A DNA stretch of 7,709 nt, from contig PUNI01000021.1 in assembly GCA_003551745.1 (NCBI GenBank), forward strand, positions 1-7,709, in the 5' to 3' direction. The DNA is from Paracoccaceae bacterium (GTDB taxonomy: Bacteria; Pseudomonadota; Alphaproteobacteria; Rhodobacterales; Rhodobacteraceae). Positions 6,625-7,709 of this stretch are shown in pieces. Under the pieces are notes generated by a model. The model ran no database searches. It was not told the origin of the DNA and saw only the letters and a program-made list of their open reading frames with translations. The first letter of the stretch is position 1. Every line of letters starts with the position of its first letter. The translations under genes were made by a program, and so were the position numbers.

Positions 6625-7560
6625 TCAGATGCCGAGGGCGACGGCCGGCCCGAGGGCGGCCTCGTATTCCCGCGCGAGACGGGCGCAGAGTTCGGCGGCC
6701 GGTGGCAGGTCGTCGATGCCGCCCACGCCCTGCCCGGCCGACCAGAAGTCGCGCCAGGCCTTCGCCTCCCCCTCCAGATCGAGCTTGGCGGCGGCGGGCA
6801 GCGCCGCCGGATCAAGGCCCCCGGCGATGACGCTGGGGCGCAGGAAATTGGCCGGAATGCCGCTGATCGCAGGGGTATACAGGATGTCGGCGGCACGGCT
6901 TTCCACGATCATGCGCTTGTGGCCTTCGGCCGCGCGGCTCTCACAGGTGGCGAGAAAGCGGGTGCCGAGATAGGCCAGATCGGCGCCCATCAGCCGGGCC
7001 GCGGCGACCTGCGCGCCGGTGTTGATCGCCCCGGCCAGAACCAGCGTTCCGTCGAAGACCTGCCGCAGCTCGTCGAGCAGCGCAAAGGGGCTGAGCGTGG
7101 CGGCATGGCCGCCCGCGCCGGCGGCAACCGCGATCAGCCCGTCGACCCCGGCCGCCGCGGCCTTCTCGGCGTGGCGCCGCGTGGTGACGTCGTGAAAGAC
7201 CAGCCCGCCATAGCCCTGCACCCGGGAGACCAGCTCGGGCACCGCGCCCAGCGAGGTGATCACCAGCGGCACCCGCGCGGCGACGCAGACGTCGAGATCG
7301 GCCTCCAGCCGCGGGTTGGAGCGGTGCACGATCAGGTTGACGGCGAACGGGGCGGGATGCGGCGCAGCCGCGAGCCGGGCGCCGATCTGCCCGAGCCATG
7401 CCGCAAGCTCGGCCGAACTGCGGGCATTGAGCGCCGGGAAGCTGCCCAGCACCCCGGCACAGCAGGTCTCCACCACCAGCTCGGGTCCGGAGGCGAGGAA
7501 CATCGGTGCCGCGATGGCGGGCAGGCGCAGGCGGCCGGCGAGGGTGGGCGGCAGGGGCAT
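6625..7560 (-). CDS. Nitronate monooxygenase (2-nitropropane dioxygenase family)
   Basis: Probable FMN-dependent TIM-barrel enzyme of the nitronate monooxygenase family, which oxidises alkyl nitronates such as propionate-3-nitronate to carbonyl compounds and nitrite; the physiological substrate cannot be told from sequence. The product is 311 residues, normal for the family. Visible features are the N-terminal AAPMFLASGPELV (17-29), TSLGAVPELV (102-111), the glycine-rich AGAGGHAAT (147-155) containing H152 at the family's conserved histidine position, LAGAINTG (175-182), the phosphate-binding-like YLGTRF (197-202), and ILYTPAISGIPANFLRPS (226-243). No signal peptide or membrane segment is visible, so a cytosolic enzyme is expected. 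ATG at 7558-7560 has a strong AAGGAG upstream. The preceding partial frame ends 45 nt upstream, possibly co-transcribed. It is probably unrelated to complex I despite the shared orientation. Confidence 0.9.
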   Translation of the reverse strand: MPLPPTLAGRLRLPAIAAPMFLASGPELVVETCCAGVLGSFPALNARSSAELAAWLGQIGARLAAAPHPAPFAVNLIVHRSNPRLEADLDVCVAARVPLVITSLGAVPELVSRVQGYGGLVFHDVTTRRHAEKAAAAGVDGLIAVAAGAGGHAATLSPFALLDELRQVFDGTLVLAGAINTGAQVAAARLMGADLAYLGTRFLATCESRAAEGHKRMIVESRAADILYTPAISGIPANFLRPSVIAGGLDPAALPAAAKLDLEGEAKAWRDFWSAGQGVGGIDDLPPAAELCARLAREYEAALGPAVALGI

Positions 7561-7565
7561 GGCGT

Positions 7566-7571
7566 CTCCTT
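7566..7571 (-). promoter_or_regulatory. Ribosome binding site of the monooxygenase gene
   Basis: The minus strand reads AAGGAG, 5 nt before the ATG at 7558-7560 (GGAG to ATG spacer ACGCC). It settles the start of the monooxygenase. Confidence 0.75.
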
Positions 7572-7605
7572 CGGTTCATATGCGGTGGGAGGCGTAGCGG
7601 GCGGC

Positions 7606-7709
7606 TCAGCGGCCGGGGCGCAGGCTGCGGCGCAGCCCCGTGGCGGCGAGCCCGAGGCGGTGGCGCGCGCGCAGCCAGGGCGCCGGGCGGCGGTCGGCGC
7701 GCGCATGAC
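7606..7709 (-). CDS. Possible C-terminal tail of an unidentified upstream gene (5' end outside window)
   Basis: A minus-strand frame enters from the window edge and ends at TGA (7606-7608), giving 33 complete residues, very Arg- and Leu-rich, with RARHRLGLAATG in the middle and SLRPGR at the end. A basic C-terminal tail of this kind, stopping 45 nt before the monooxygenase ATG, fits an upstream gene in the same transcription unit. The other two minus-strand frames are also open here, so the choice of frame rests on the position of the stop and the composition only. No family can be assigned. Confidence 0.35.
   Translation of the reverse strand, partial: HARADRRPAPWLRARHRLGLAATGLRRSLRPGR

Noticed and set aside
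7332..7706. A 124-codon minus-strand frame starting near the window edge and overlapping the monooxygenase start.
   Set aside because: Out of frame with the monooxygenase, which has the motifs and a strong ribosome binding site; the overlapping frame is Pro/Arg/Ser-rich with no motif.
1..7709. Search by eye for CRISPR arrays, tRNA or rRNA genes, insertion sequences and attachment sites.
   Set aside because: No regularly spaced repeats, no tRNA-like cloverleaf or TTCGA arm in context, no transposase and no terminal repeats with duplications were seen.

Overview
The window is very GC-rich, with G or C at most third codon positions. All supported genes lie on the minus strand. Its core is the 5' half of an operon for proton-translocating NADH:quinone oxidoreductase (respiratory complex I). 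In transcription order, from high to low coordinates, the genes are nuoA (5884-6288), nuoB (5255-5887), nuoCD (3478-5238), nuoE (3008-3481), nuoF (1722-3011) and nuoG (1-1725, cut by the window edge). Together they encode the whole NADH-oxidising and quinone-facing peripheral arm, plus the first membrane subunit. The remaining membrane subunits (nuoH to nuoN) would be expected further along, outside the window.

The organism is most likely a high-GC proteobacterium. GC content alone would suit an alphaproteobacterium of the Rhodobacter/Rhodospirillum kind, but the window does not fix the taxon. The complex itself resembles the Escherichia coli type: NuoC and NuoD are fused, the gene order is A-B-CD-E-F-G without inserted ORFs, and NuoG carries the extra N7 iron-sulfur site at the same residue numbers as in E. 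coli. Most well-known alphaproteobacterial (Paracoccus/mitochondrial-like) operons have separate nuoC and nuoD. If the host is an alphaproteobacterium, this would be a second or transferred complex I type.

The genes are tightly coupled. A/B, CD/E and E/F overlap by ATGA, F/G overlaps by TTGA (a TTG start for nuoG), and B/CD are 16 nt apart with a clear Shine-Dalgarno sequence. The iron-sulfur chain can be read directly: N1a (NuoE), FMN and N3 (NuoF), N1b, N4, N5 and N7 (NuoG), and N2 (NuoB), leading to the quinone His/Tyr pair in NuoCD.

Upstream of nuoA is a gene-free stretch of 336 nt (6289-6624). It holds an FNR/CRP-family box (6375-6388) placed as expected for a class II activated promoter, several perfect inverted repeats, an AT-rich TATAAT element, and a strong hairpin directly after the preceding gene. 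That preceding gene (6625-7560) encodes an FMN-dependent nitronate monooxygenase (2-nitropropane dioxygenase family) with a strong Shine-Dalgarno sequence. The last 104 nt hold the probable C-terminal tail of another minus-strand gene, too short to identify.

I found no CRISPR array, tRNA, rRNA, insertion sequence or clearly novel gene system. The points most worth a second look are the predicted oxygen-responsive promoter, the E. coli-like architecture, the structured intergenic DNA, and a small in-frame tandem repeat in nuoG.
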